NCBI GenBank assembly: GCA_032054765.1
Contig: DAMBSC010000011.1
Location: 1 to 64,000, forward strand
Origin: DFXE01 sp032054765
Lineage (GTDB): Bacteria; Bacteroidota; Bacteroidia; Bacteroidales; Tannerellaceae
Direction: 5' to 3'
Length of the DNA stretch: 64,000 bases
Both the position numbers and the translations under genes were made by a program. The notes below the pieces were generated by a model. The model was not told the origin of the DNA and searched no databases. It worked only from the letters and a program-made list of their open reading frames with translations. Below, one piece after another: positions 6,038-13,645 of the stretch. The stretch's first letter is position 1, and every line of letters starts with the position of its first letter.

Positions 6038-8247
6038 AATTTAAACGTCACCCTCGCCATGGCATTTGTTCCTGCCTGAGTGAAGTAACTATTTTCTGTT
6101 ATGTATTCTCCGTCGGCGAAATAGGTAAATGTGAAACCATTGGTTTCGTATTTCTCATTGAAGAGGTTATTTACCGTAACGTCGAGAGCGATCTCTTTCA
6201 TAAACTTTGGTTTGAAAACATATCCTACGCGCAAACTGTTCACGAAATACGGATCTATGGAACGACCTTTCGTTGTGGTGTTATCCATATACTGGCGGCT
6301 CACGTATTGTGAATTGAAGCTTGCAGAGAAATCTTTCCAGTAGAAATCGAACATGCTGTTCGCAATGATATCGGGAGAGAAAGCGATCCGGGTTGTTCCG
6401 TGTTCTATAGCCTGTTGGCCTCCGTTATCATAATCATCGAGATATTCGGTGAAGTCTTTTACCTTATTACGGCTAAAGGTTGAATTTCCGTTCCATTGAA
6501 GCCAGTCAGTAATCTTAATACCGGCGGTTAACTCTATTCCCATACGGTAGCTGTCTTTGATATTGGAAGTAAGCGCTTCCCCTATTTCGCTCATTTTTCC
6601 TGTCAGGATCAGCTGATTGTCGTAATCCATATAATATAGGTTTGCGCCGACATGAAAAAGGCTGTTGCGGAAACTATAGCCTGCTTCATAATCGTAGAGA
6701 GTTTCATGTTGCGGATTATGAGTCGGACGTTCTTTTTCATTTACCTCCGTATAATTGTCACGGCTTGGTTCACGGTGGGCAACTGAGAAAGAAACGAATG
6801 CGTTATGATTTCCCCGTTGATAATTCAGTCCTGCTTTGGGATTGAAGAAATTCCAGTTCTTACCAATATTCATATGATCTCCTCCTTTATCATCGCTACC
6901 CTTGATGGTGTAATCAATTCCGCGATATTGCAGGTCAAGATAAGCATTCCAATTCGGATGGAACAACCAGTTTCCTTTTGCATATCCGCTATAGTCGAGT
7001 TTCTCGCCTTTATTACGATAATATTCGTAGTCGGGATCAGGTAAAGTGTTGGCCGACTTCGCCCAAAGGATACGCCCGAAATGGTCGCAGACATAATTAT
7101 TAACGGCTCCGCCAATTGTTACCTGGAGATTCTCTTTGCGGTAATTTGCGCTGAATATTCCTCCGTAAAAATCGCTTTCGAGCCATTTACGACGGATGAA
7201 ATCGGACTTTTTTACTTCTTCCCCGTCCGGATTAATATAATTCGGTAATTTGTAATCGCTGTATTTTTTGTTGTACCGATAATCTTCATAATAACCTTCG
7301 CCCGGAGTGTAATGGAGCGTCACATTCATGTTCCAGTAGTCGCCGAGGCGCTGACTTCCCATCAGGTGATAATGCTGTTGCCAGTAATTGTCGGTCTGGT
7401 TATTATAGAATTTCGGCTTTCCGTTTTCGTCATAATACGCTCCGCAAGGATTGTAAGTCCTGTTCCCTGCTTTCAGCGAATCTCCGGGAACTCCGTTCCA
7501 TGCCTGGTAAGTTTCCTCGGAACTTCCGAACGTCTGGAACTTGATCAATGTATTGTCGCCATACCACGCTCCGGATACAAAATAAGAGCGCATCTTAGCA
7601 GATGCACGGTCGATGAAACCGTCGCTTCGGATATCCGAATAACGGGCATCGAATACAAAATGGTCATACAATAGTCCGGTACCGCCCTTTACCATATGCT
7701 TCACCGTTCCGAATGAGCCTGCCGAGATGGAATACTCGCCGTAAGGCTTCATACTTGGGTTTTCGGTCTGCATCGCTACGGTAGCCCCGAAAGAGGCTGC
7801 TCCGTTTGTCGAAGTTCCCGCCCCGCGTTGTATCTGTATGTTCTCCACAGAAGAAGCAAAGTCGGGCATATTCACCCAGAATACCGTATGTGATTCGGCA
7901 TCATTCATCGGGACACCGTTTACCGTGATATTAATTCGATTGGCATCTGTTCCACGGATACGGAATCCCGAATAGCCGATTCCCGTCCCCGCATCGGATG
8001 TCATAATAACCGAAGGTGTGAGAGAAATCAGATAGGGAATCCCTTGTCCGTCATTCCGACGGGTAAGATCACTTTGCGAAATGTCGGTATACGCTACTGG
8101 CGTCCCTTTCACCGCCTTGGTAGCGGTGACTACGACTTCATTCAACGAAACATCTTTTGCAATTTTGAAAGAATCAACAGGCAATTCATCGCCATACACA
8201 GCCCCGGTAATCAACAGGGCCGTTAAAATAGAAAGCACACTTTTCAT
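6034..8247 (-). CDS. TonB-dependent outer-membrane receptor, probably for thiamine
   Basis: 737-aa outer-membrane receptor. A signal peptide (MKSVLSILTALLITGAVYG) is followed by the TonB-box region and EVVVTATK, a plug domain (residues ~45-165, with GYSGFRIRGTDANRINITVNGVPMND split across conserved blocks, and IQRGAGTSTNGAASFGATV), then a 22-strand-type barrel ending in an aromatic residue (ARVTFKF). There is no N-terminal carboxypeptidase-like domain, so it is not SusC-type. It is the first gene after a TPP riboswitch and is followed by pnuT and thiN. Thiamine or a thiamine phosphate is therefore the likely ligand by context; the receptor sequence alone does not show it. Confidence 0.92.
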   Translation of the reverse strand: MKSVLSILTALLITGAVYGDELPVDSFKIAKDVSLNEVVVTATKAVKGTPVAYTDISQSDLTRRNDGQGIPYLISLTPSVIMTSDAGTGIGYSGFRIRGTDANRINITVNGVPMNDAESHTVFWVNMPDFASSVENIQIQRGAGTSTNGAASFGATVAMQTENPSMKPYGEYSISAGSFGTVKHMVKGGTGLLYDHFVFDARYSDIRSDGFIDRASAKMRSYFVSGAWYGDNTLIKFQTFGSSEETYQAWNGVPGDSLKAGNRTYNPCGAYYDENGKPKFYNNQTDNYWQQHYHLMGSQRLGDYWNMNVTLHYTPGEGYYEDYRYNKKYSDYKLPNYINPDGEEVKKSDFIRRKWLESDFYGGIFSANYRKENLQVTIGGAVNNYVCDHFGRILWAKSANTLPDPDYEYYRNKGEKLDYSGYAKGNWLFHPNWNAYLDLQYRGIDYTIKGSDDKGGDHMNIGKNWNFFNPKAGLNYQRGNHNAFVSFSVAHREPSRDNYTEVNEKERPTHNPQHETLYDYEAGYSFRNSLFHVGANLYYMDYDNQLILTGKMSEIGEALTSNIKDSYRMGIELTAGIKITDWLQWNGNSTFSRNKVKDFTEYLDDYDNGGQQAIEHGTTRIAFSPDIIANSMFDFYWKDFSASFNSQYVSRQYMDNTTTKGRSIDPYFVNSLRVGYVFKPKFMKEIALDVTVNNLFNEKYETNGFTFTYFADGEYITENSYFTQAGTNAMARVTFKF

Positions 8248-8257
8248 CCGTTTTTTA

Positions 8258-8354
8258 TTTAATTGTTAATTATCAACGGCTAATTACTAATTGTTAATTA
8301 TCAATGGTTAATTGTTAGCATAATCATTAACAATCAACCCTTAAATAATTAGCC
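8258..8354. repeat. heptad-periodic palindromic block in the riboswitch leader
   Basis: From 8260 the sequence runs in 7-bp units (TAATTGT, TAATTAT, CAACGGC, TAATTAC) that repeat as a 28-bp block at 8288-8315 with 24 of 28 bases identical. The region also folds back: GGCTAATTA (8278-8286) pairs with TAATTAGCC (8346-8354), and GGTTAATTGTTA (8306-8317) with most of 8327-8339. It lies between the aptamer and the receptor ATG, so it is transcribed in the leader. Confidence 0.8.
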
Positions 8355-8420
8355 ATTTAAAAAACGGGGTTCTTTTTTGAGAAGTAATATACCAAATAAA
8401 TGCGGCCGCAATTTATTCTA

Positions 8421-8520
8421 TCTCCCTACGCCGGTACTAACCGAATCAGGTTCCATGGGTATAATCTCAGCCTGAATACTACTCTACCAAGAGCGGATAT
8501 CAAGCACCCCTTATTTGTGG
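8421..8520 (-). promoter_or_regulatory. TPP (thiamine diphosphate) riboswitch aptamer
   Basis: Read on the minus strand, the leader contains the conserved TPP aptamer blocks in order: GGGGTGC, then GGCTGAGATTATACCC, GAACCTGAT, and the 3' block TACCGGCGTAGGGA. Spacing between blocks is normal. It precedes a TonB receptor, a PnuC-family transporter and thiamine pyrophosphokinase, which is exactly the expected regulon. TPP binding should repress uptake. About 170 nt separate the aptamer from the receptor start and include AT-rich palindromes; the switching mechanism is not evident from the sequence. Confidence 0.97.
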
Positions 8521-8523
8521 GGG

Positions 8524-8531
8524 CAAAGATA
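8524..8531 (-). promoter_or_regulatory. -7 box of the thiamine operon
   Basis: TATCTTTG on the minus strand (TAnnTTTG) lies immediately before the riboswitch, so transcription would begin at or within a few bases of the aptamer. No good upstream TTTG is seen; the upstream DNA is again made of GATTAGT/GATTAAT heptamers. Confidence 0.55.
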
Positions 8532-8575
8532 TAATTTTAATGGTATTAATGATTAGTGATTAATGTTTTATTTTT

Positions 8576-9691
8576 TTATTCTTTATTTTTTCGGCGGGAA
8601 GTAAGTACTTTATGGGCTTTTACAATACCTTTTCTATTGTCTTCGGCAGCTCTTTTACTTCTTTCTTCCGTTGTACCGACAAAGCTTCTGCCTTCGAGAT
8701 ATTCGGTTTTGAAGATATCAACACAAAGAAGGAATCCCGCTAACAGGATAGGTCCGAAGATCACTCCCATAAAACCGAAAAGGGAGAGTCCTATAATTAC
8801 TCCGAATATCGTAATTAATGGATGTGTATCGGCAAGCTTCTTTTGAAGCATAAAGCGAACAAGATTATCGATGTTGGATAATATGAGGAGAGCGTAGAGC
8901 AGTAATCCGATAGCATTAAACCAATCTCCGATTAATACGAAGTATATCACGAGAGGGAACCAGATTAATCCTGTTCCGACTACCGGTATGATCGATGCAA
9001 AACAAGTTAGAAAAGCCAGGATAACCGGATTAGGGACATGAAAAAGCATATAGCCGATAAAGGCTATAAATCCTTGTATGATCGCCAGGAGCGGAACACC
9101 GATCGCATTTGATTTAGTTAGAAGGTTCATTTCTTTCAAAACTTCTTTTTTATTCCTGTCATTGAAAGGTAATAGTTCATACAGATAACGTTCCATTTGA
9201 CGTCCACTGATCAGCATAAAATAAAGAGTTAGTACCAACATAGCAATATTTATTGCAAAACTGCTGATTCCACTCATGAAAGTTTGCCCGATTTTTGGAA
9301 GGGCTGCAATTACCGTATTGAGATTATCTTTGTCTAATAGATTGAATGTCGTCTTTTCACGGATCAGATTTGAAAGATGTTCTATCTGAGTGATTAGTTC
9401 GCCTGTGTCAAGATTAAATGCACGAATTTGTCCGATAAAAACCCAAACTGCAAACGATAACGGTATAAGAAAAATAAAAGTTACTTCCACTAAAAGTAAA
9501 CCTGCTGAAAGCCCTGCATTCCAATGTTTCTTTTCTGTCAGATAAAACATTTGTTTTCTAACTAATACGTAAATGGTAAATGCGCCGAGTATTCCTCCTA
9601 AAAAATAGCGGAATTCCTTGAACAGAACTACAGCAAGAAATAGTATAATGATTATGAGTGTGTAATTCCAATATTTTTCTTTGTAACTCAT
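8576..9691 (-). CDS. AI-2E family transporter (PerM-like membrane protein)
   Basis: 371-aa inner-membrane protein with about eight hydrophobic helices in the AI-2E/PerM arrangement: two or three helices at the N-terminus (to residue ~85), a long soluble segment (~90-150), then the conserved C-terminal helices including GFIAFIGYMLFHVPNPVILA, SIIPVVGTGLIW and the signature near THPLITIFGVIIGLSLFGF. The family was named for a putative autoinducer-2 exporter, but several members transport other ions or have no known substrate, so no substrate is assigned. It stands alone, reading away from the divergent DUF1599 gene. Confidence 0.88.
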   Translation of the reverse strand: MSYKEKYWNYTLIIIILFLAVVLFKEFRYFLGGILGAFTIYVLVRKQMFYLTEKKHWNAGLSAGLLLVEVTFIFLIPLSFAVWVFIGQIRAFNLDTGELITQIEHLSNLIREKTTFNLLDKDNLNTVIAALPKIGQTFMSGISSFAINIAMLVLTLYFMLISGRQMERYLYELLPFNDRNKKEVLKEMNLLTKSNAIGVPLLAIIQGFIAFIGYMLFHVPNPVILAFLTCFASIIPVVGTGLIWFPLVIYFVLIGDWFNAIGLLLYALLILSNIDNLVRFMLQKKLADTHPLITIFGVIIGLSLFGFMGVIFGPILLAGFLLCVDIFKTEYLEGRSFVGTTEERSKRAAEDNRKGIVKAHKVLTSRRKNKE

Positions 9692-9779
9692 ATTTTCTAA
9701 ATGTATAGAGAAAGATATATCTCTATATTTTAAACAACGGAGTGGTGGAATTGTTTATTTATTTCTTATATAAAAATTG

Positions 9780-9787
9780 TATATTTG
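9780..9787 (+). promoter_or_regulatory. -7 box of the DUF1599-tpiA gene group
   Basis: TATATTTG (TAnnTTTG) lies 24 bp before the ATG at 9812; no well-spaced upstream TTTG or TTG is seen. Confidence 0.45.
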
Positions 9788-9811
9788 TCGCTATCAAAAA
9801 ATTAAACCGGC

Positions 9812-10354
9812 ATGGCTGATACAAAAGAACAATTCGAGATAGTAATCTCACAATGCAGGGAACTGTTTGAGAAAAAATTAAAGGATTATGGGCCCTCCTG
9901 GCGGATTATGCGACCAGAGTCGGTTACTGATCAGATTTTTATCAAGGCAAACCGTATTCGTAGTCTCGAAACGAAAGGTGTTAGTTTAATAGATGAAGGA
10001 ATCAAACCGGAATTTATAGCGATTGTAAATTATGGTATAATAGGTTTAATACAACTTGAATTAGGTTTTGCTGATACTACCGATATTTCTATTGATGAGG
10101 CTCTTCAATTCTATAATAAGCATATTACCGCAACAAAAGAACTTATGTATGCAAAAAATCATGATTATGATGAGGCATGGCGAAATATGCGAATCAGTTC
10201 TTATACTGATCTTATACTGATGAAAATTTACCGAACCAAACAAATTGAAAGCAATGAAGGTAAAACGCTTGTGTCGGAAGGTATCGATGCCAATTATATG
10301 GATATGATCAATTATGCGCTGTTCGGGCTTATTAAGTTAGAATTTGGCGAATAG
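9812..10354 (+). CDS. DUF1599 domain-containing protein
   Basis: 180-aa cytoplasmic protein made of two copies of one ~65-residue unit. The first has KKLKDYGPSWRIMRPESVTD with INYG-like NYGIIGLIQLE; the second has KNHDYDEAWRNMRISSYTD with NYALFGLIKLE. The paired (H/Y)DY..(A/S)WR.MR and NYxxxGLIxLE blocks are the DUF1599 signature, a family linked to nucleotide modification in phages by name only; function in Bacteroidales is unknown. It is the first gene of a rightward group with the BT_3928-family gene (two bases apart), tpiA, the SPOR protein and folE, a gene order I recognise from Bacteroides. Confidence 0.85.
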   Translation: MADTKEQFEIVISQCRELFEKKLKDYGPSWRIMRPESVTDQIFIKANRIRSLETKGVSLIDEGIKPEFIAIVNYGIIGLIQLELGFADTTDISIDEALQFYNKHITATKELMYAKNHDYDEAWRNMRISSYTDLILMKIYRTKQIESNEGKTLVSEGIDANYMDMINYALFGLIKLEFGE

Positions 10355-10356
10355 TA

Positions 10357-11643
10357 ATGAAAAATAAAGATATTCTCATAAAAGTTATTGCAGAATTTTG
10401 CCGGTTATTGATTGGCGGAGTATTTATCTTTTCAGGATTTGTGAAAGCTATCGATCCGGTAGGGAATGCTATTAAAATTCATGATTACCTGACCGCTTTC
10501 GGGATGGAAGTATTTCTTCCTCTTAAAACGGTTATTGCATTTAATCTCAGTGCAATTGAGTTGCTTTTAGGCGTGACGATGTTATTGGGGGTATATCGGA
10601 AATATACTTCTATTCTGGTACTTATATTTATGATCGTTATGACGCCGCTCACCCTTTATCTTGCGATCTTCGATCCGGTATCGGATTGCGGATGCTTTGG
10701 GGAAGCACTGGTTATTACCAATTGGCAGACATTTTATAAAAATATAATTTTATTGGCTGCAGCCGTCTTTGTATTTATTTTCCATAAAAGGCTATTTCAG
10801 GTTTTCACTTATAAAGTCTATTGGTTTGTGGCTGTTTGGACTTATGTATATTGTATTGCTTTTTCATACTGGAATTATAATCATCTCCCTTTACTAGACT
10901 TTCGCCCTTATAAAATCGGCGCGAATATTCCCGAACTTATGCATATCCCCGAGGATGCTCCACAGGATGAATATCGCTTTGTTTTCATTTATGAAAAAGA
11001 TGGTGTGAAACAGGAATTTGGTTTAGATGATTATCCTGCAGACGATACTACGTGGACCTTTATAGATACAAAAACAGAATTAATAAAGGAAGGTTATCAT
11101 CCTGCCGTAAGTGACTTTCATATCTATAATGATGAAGGAGATGATATAAGTGGAGAGATACTTGCTAACCAGGAAGGAATTTTGTTATTAATTGCTCCTA
11201 AACTAGAGGAGGCTAGTGATGAACGTATCGATGAAATCAATGATGTATATGATTACTCCATTGAAAAGAATATAACTTTCTATTGTGTGACCGGATCGCC
11301 GGAAGAGGCTATCGAGCAATGGATCGATCGTTCAGGTGCTGAATATCCATTCCTTTTTGCTGATGATATCTTGCTAAAAACAATTATCCGTTCTAACCCA
11401 GGGCTTGTTCTACTGAAAGAAGGAACTGTTTTTATGAAATGGCATTATAAAGATATCCCTGAAGAGGACGAAATCGATAGTGTGATAACAACACTTTTGC
11501 AACGAAATGAACCCGAGAAGGAATCTAATGGTTGGATTGTTTTTAACCTATTGACTTTTACTATACCTTTGTTGCTCGTTTGGATGTATGATTTCTTCCG
11601 TTTCCGAAGAAGACCCGAAGAGTTATCGACAACGGAAGAATAA
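10357..11643 (+). CDS. BT_3928 family membrane protein (DoxX/MauE-like)
   Basis: 428-aa inner-membrane protein. The first ~150 residues contain four helices of the DoxX/MauE type, including FSGFVKAIDPVGNAIKIHDY and the Cys pair in DPVSDCGCFGEAL, which resembles the quinone/thiol-linked MauE group. A further helix at ~155-172 leads to a soluble domain of roughly 200 residues, mixed alpha/beta and thioredoxin-like in feel but without a CxxC motif, and a last helix near residue 400. Homologues precede tpiA in Bacteroides. A redox role is plausible from the DoxX-like part but unproven. Confidence 0.82.
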   Translation: MKNKDILIKVIAEFCRLLIGGVFIFSGFVKAIDPVGNAIKIHDYLTAFGMEVFLPLKTVIAFNLSAIELLLGVTMLLGVYRKYTSILVLIFMIVMTPLTLYLAIFDPVSDCGCFGEALVITNWQTFYKNIILLAAAVFVFIFHKRLFQVFTYKVYWFVAVWTYVYCIAFSYWNYNHLPLLDFRPYKIGANIPELMHIPEDAPQDEYRFVFIYEKDGVKQEFGLDDYPADDTTWTFIDTKTELIKEGYHPAVSDFHIYNDEGDDISGEILANQEGILLLIAPKLEEASDERIDEINDVYDYSIEKNITFYCVTGSPEEAIEQWIDRSGAEYPFLFADDILLKTIIRSNPGLVLLKEGTVFMKWHYKDIPEEDEIDSVITTLLQRNEPEKESNGWIVFNLLTFTIPLLLVWMYDFFRFRRRPEELSTTEE

Positions 11644-11685
11644 AGACATGAATAATTTTGTATCATATAAAAATATATCAGACTT

Positions 11686-12441
11686 ATGAGAAAGAACATT
11701 ATTGCCGGAAACTGGAAGATGAACACTACACTTCCTGAAGGTCTGGCATTAGCAAAAGGATTAGATGAAGCCCTGAAGGGTAAATCGTTGAAATGTGATG
11801 TGGTTATTGGCACACCATTTACTCATCTGGCAAGTGTCGTAGCAGCAATCGATACAAACAAGATTGGTGTATCAGCACAGAATTGCGCAGATAAAGATAA
11901 AGGTGCTTATACCGGTGAGGTATCGGCCGCGATGGTGGCATCCACAGGTGCTAAATATGTGATATTGGGACACTCTGAAAGACGCCAGTATTATGGTGAA
12001 ACGGCTGAAACGCTGAAAGCAAAGGTGAATCTTGCTCTCGCAAATGATTTGACGCCTATCTTTTGCATTGGCGAAGTTTTAGAAGAAAGAGAAGCCGGGA
12101 AGCATTTTGATGTAGTAGATCAACAAGTGAAAGATTCCTTATATGATCTTTCTCCAGAGGATTTTGCTAAGTTAGTAATTGCTTATGAACCAGTTTGGGC
12201 TATCGGAACGGGAAAGACAGCTACTGCTGATCAGGCGCAGGAAATTCATGCTCATATCCGTAAAACAATTGCTTCTAAATATGGAGCAGAGATTGCTGAT
12301 AACTGTACTATTCTTTATGGAGGAAGTATGAATGCTGAAAATGCAAAAGACCTCGTAGCCAAGCCGGATGTGGACGGTGGTCTTATCGGTGGTGCTTCTC
12401 TTTCTGTAGAGAAATTCCTTCCCATCATAGAAGCGTTTTAA
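11686..12441 (+). CDS. tpiA: triose-phosphate isomerase
   Basis: 251-aa glycolytic enzyme interconverting dihydroxyacetone phosphate and glyceraldehyde 3-phosphate. All key motifs are present: GNWKMN with the catalytic Lys near residue 11, the catalytic His in ILGHSERR, the catalytic Glu in AYEPVWAIGTG with loop 6 GTGKTAT, and the phosphate-binding YGGSMN and GGLIGGASL. Length is normal. It lies 42 bp after the BT_3928-family gene. A heptad-type hairpin separates it from the following SPOR gene. Confidence 0.98.
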   Translation: MRKNIIAGNWKMNTTLPEGLALAKGLDEALKGKSLKCDVVIGTPFTHLASVVAAIDTNKIGVSAQNCADKDKGAYTGEVSAAMVASTGAKYVILGHSERRQYYGETAETLKAKVNLALANDLTPIFCIGEVLEEREAGKHFDVVDQQVKDSLYDLSPEDFAKLVIAYEPVWAIGTGKTATADQAQEIHAHIRKTIASKYGAEIADNCTILYGGSMNAENAKDLVAKPDVDGGLIGGASLSVEKFLPIIEAF

Positions 12442-12450
12442 TAAATTGAA

Positions 12451-12513
12451 AATTGAAAGAGGAAAATTGAAAACGTTTTTGTCTTAAATAATTTCATTTT
12501 TCCTCTTTCAATT
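12451..12513. repeat. AATTGAA-type hairpin between tpiA and the SPOR gene
   Basis: Arm 1 (12451-12472, AATTGAAAGAGG...) and arm 2 (12492-12513) are inverted copies with 21 of 22 bases paired and a 19-base loop. It could terminate or attenuate transcription between tpiA and the SPOR gene. It resembles the larger hairpin at 49552-49628. Confidence 0.8.
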
Positions 12514-12528
12514 AAAAAAAATATTTTA

Positions 12529-13035
12529 ATGAAAAATTATTTTTTTATTGTTGCATTGTTTATGGTAGTAGGGACAGCATTTGCACAAGATGTGCAACAA
12601 GTTGTTCCATTGAGACGTACGATCGTAGATGCATTACAAGAAAATACTCCAGGAAAAGGAAAAATAATAATTGATCAACCGCCGGCAATCCGTGCAATGA
12701 TTGGTGGGAGACGTGATGGTAATAATATAGAGACTGGTGTTGATGGGCAGACCTTTCTCAAGCAACAAGGTTTTCGTGTTCAAATATTCTCAGGGAATAA
12801 TCAACGAACTGCTAAAGATGAAGCTTTTCGAAAAGAGAAACAGATAAAAGAACGCTTTCCTTCTCTTTCTACCTATGTAACTTATAATGCACCTTTCTGG
12901 AGATTACGTGTAGGAAATTACGATTCGCATGAAGAGGCTTTCTATGCTCAACGCCAGTTGACTGAAGCTTTTCCTTCCTTTTCTAAAGAGATTTATATAG
13001 TAAGAGAAGAAGTAAAAGTCCCTATTCATTATTGA
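12529..13035 (+). CDS. SPOR domain-containing secreted protein
   Basis: 168-aa exported protein: a signal peptide (MKNYFFIVALFMVVGTAFAQ), a short low-complexity linker, then a C-terminal SPOR domain (residues ~90-165) with GFRVQIFSGNNQRTAKDEA, the aromatic core PFWRLRVGNYDSHEEAF and the final strand KEIYIVRE. SPOR domains bind glycan strands stripped of peptide at septa, so a periplasmic role at division sites or on peptidoglycan is likely. It sits between tpiA and folE as in Bacteroides; that linkage is positional, not metabolic. Confidence 0.88.
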   Translation: MKNYFFIVALFMVVGTAFAQDVQQVVPLRRTIVDALQENTPGKGKIIIDQPPAIRAMIGGRRDGNNIETGVDGQTFLKQQGFRVQIFSGNNQRTAKDEAFRKEKQIKERFPSLSTYVTYNAPFWRLRVGNYDSHEEAFYAQRQLTEAFPSFSKEIYIVREEVKVPIHY

Positions 13036-13060
13036 TAAAGCAACCCCCGAAACATATATA

Positions 13061-13645
13061 ATGAAAGAAGATATAAAAAGAAATAATACTAATTCGTGCG
13101 ATGCTTTAGCAAATCACTATAAACAGATTATTACACTTTTAGGTGAAAATCCGGAACGGGAAGGGTTACTTAAAACACCTCATCGAGTAGCTAAGGCTAT
13201 GCAATTCCTTACTGACGGATATAACCAAGACCCAGGGGAAATATTGCGTTCGGCAATGTTTCAGGAAGAAGGATATAAGCAAATGGTGATTGTTAAAGAT
13301 ATTGACTTCTTCTCTCTTTGTGAACACCATATGTTACCTTTCTTTGGCAAAGCGCATGTGGCATATATTCCCAACAAATATATTACCGGTCTCAGTAAGA
13401 TTCCTCGTGTAGTGGATATCTTTGCACGTCGTCTTCAGATCCAGGAGAGAATGACTCTCGAGATTAAAGAATGTATTCAAAAAACATTAAATCCCCTGGG
13501 CGTTATGGTTGTTATTGAAGCACAACATATGTGTATGCAGATGCGTGGAGTTGCTAAGCAGAACTCATTAACTACAACTTCAGACTTTACCGGATTTTTC
13601 CAGCAAGCCAAAACCAGAGAAGAGTTTATGAATCTTATTCGTTAA
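13061..13645 (+). CDS. folE: GTP cyclohydrolase I
   Basis: 194-aa enzyme converting GTP to 7,8-dihydroneopterin triphosphate, the first step towards tetrahydrofolate and, in many bacteria, queuosine-type precursors. Motifs are GLLKTPHRVAKAM, zinc ligands in CEHHMLPFFGKAHVAYIPN, GLSKIPRVVD and the second metal/catalytic block EAQHMCMQMRG. Length and ends are typical. It is 25 bp after the SPOR gene. Its last 11 bases overlap the end of the converging pyruvate oxidase-like gene. Confidence 0.97.
   Translation: MKEDIKRNNTNSCDALANHYKQIITLLGENPEREGLLKTPHRVAKAMQFLTDGYNQDPGEILRSAMFQEEGYKQMVIVKDIDFFSLCEHHMLPFFGKAHVAYIPNKYITGLSKIPRVVDIFARRLQIQERMTLEIKECIQKTLNPLGVMVVIEAQHMCMQMRGVAKQNSLTTTSDFTGFFQQAKTREEFMNLIR

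Noticed and set aside
7312..7674. 120-aa open frame on the plus strand
   Set aside because: Lies antisense inside the TonB receptor, has no recognisable domain, and the receptor is clearly the real gene.
8556..8846. 96-aa open frame on the plus strand
   Set aside because: Antisense to the end of the AI-2E transporter; residue composition is that of a shadow frame.
11445..11813. 122-aa open frame on the minus strand
   Set aside because: Crosses the BT_3928-family gene end and the tpiA start, both solid; no family features.
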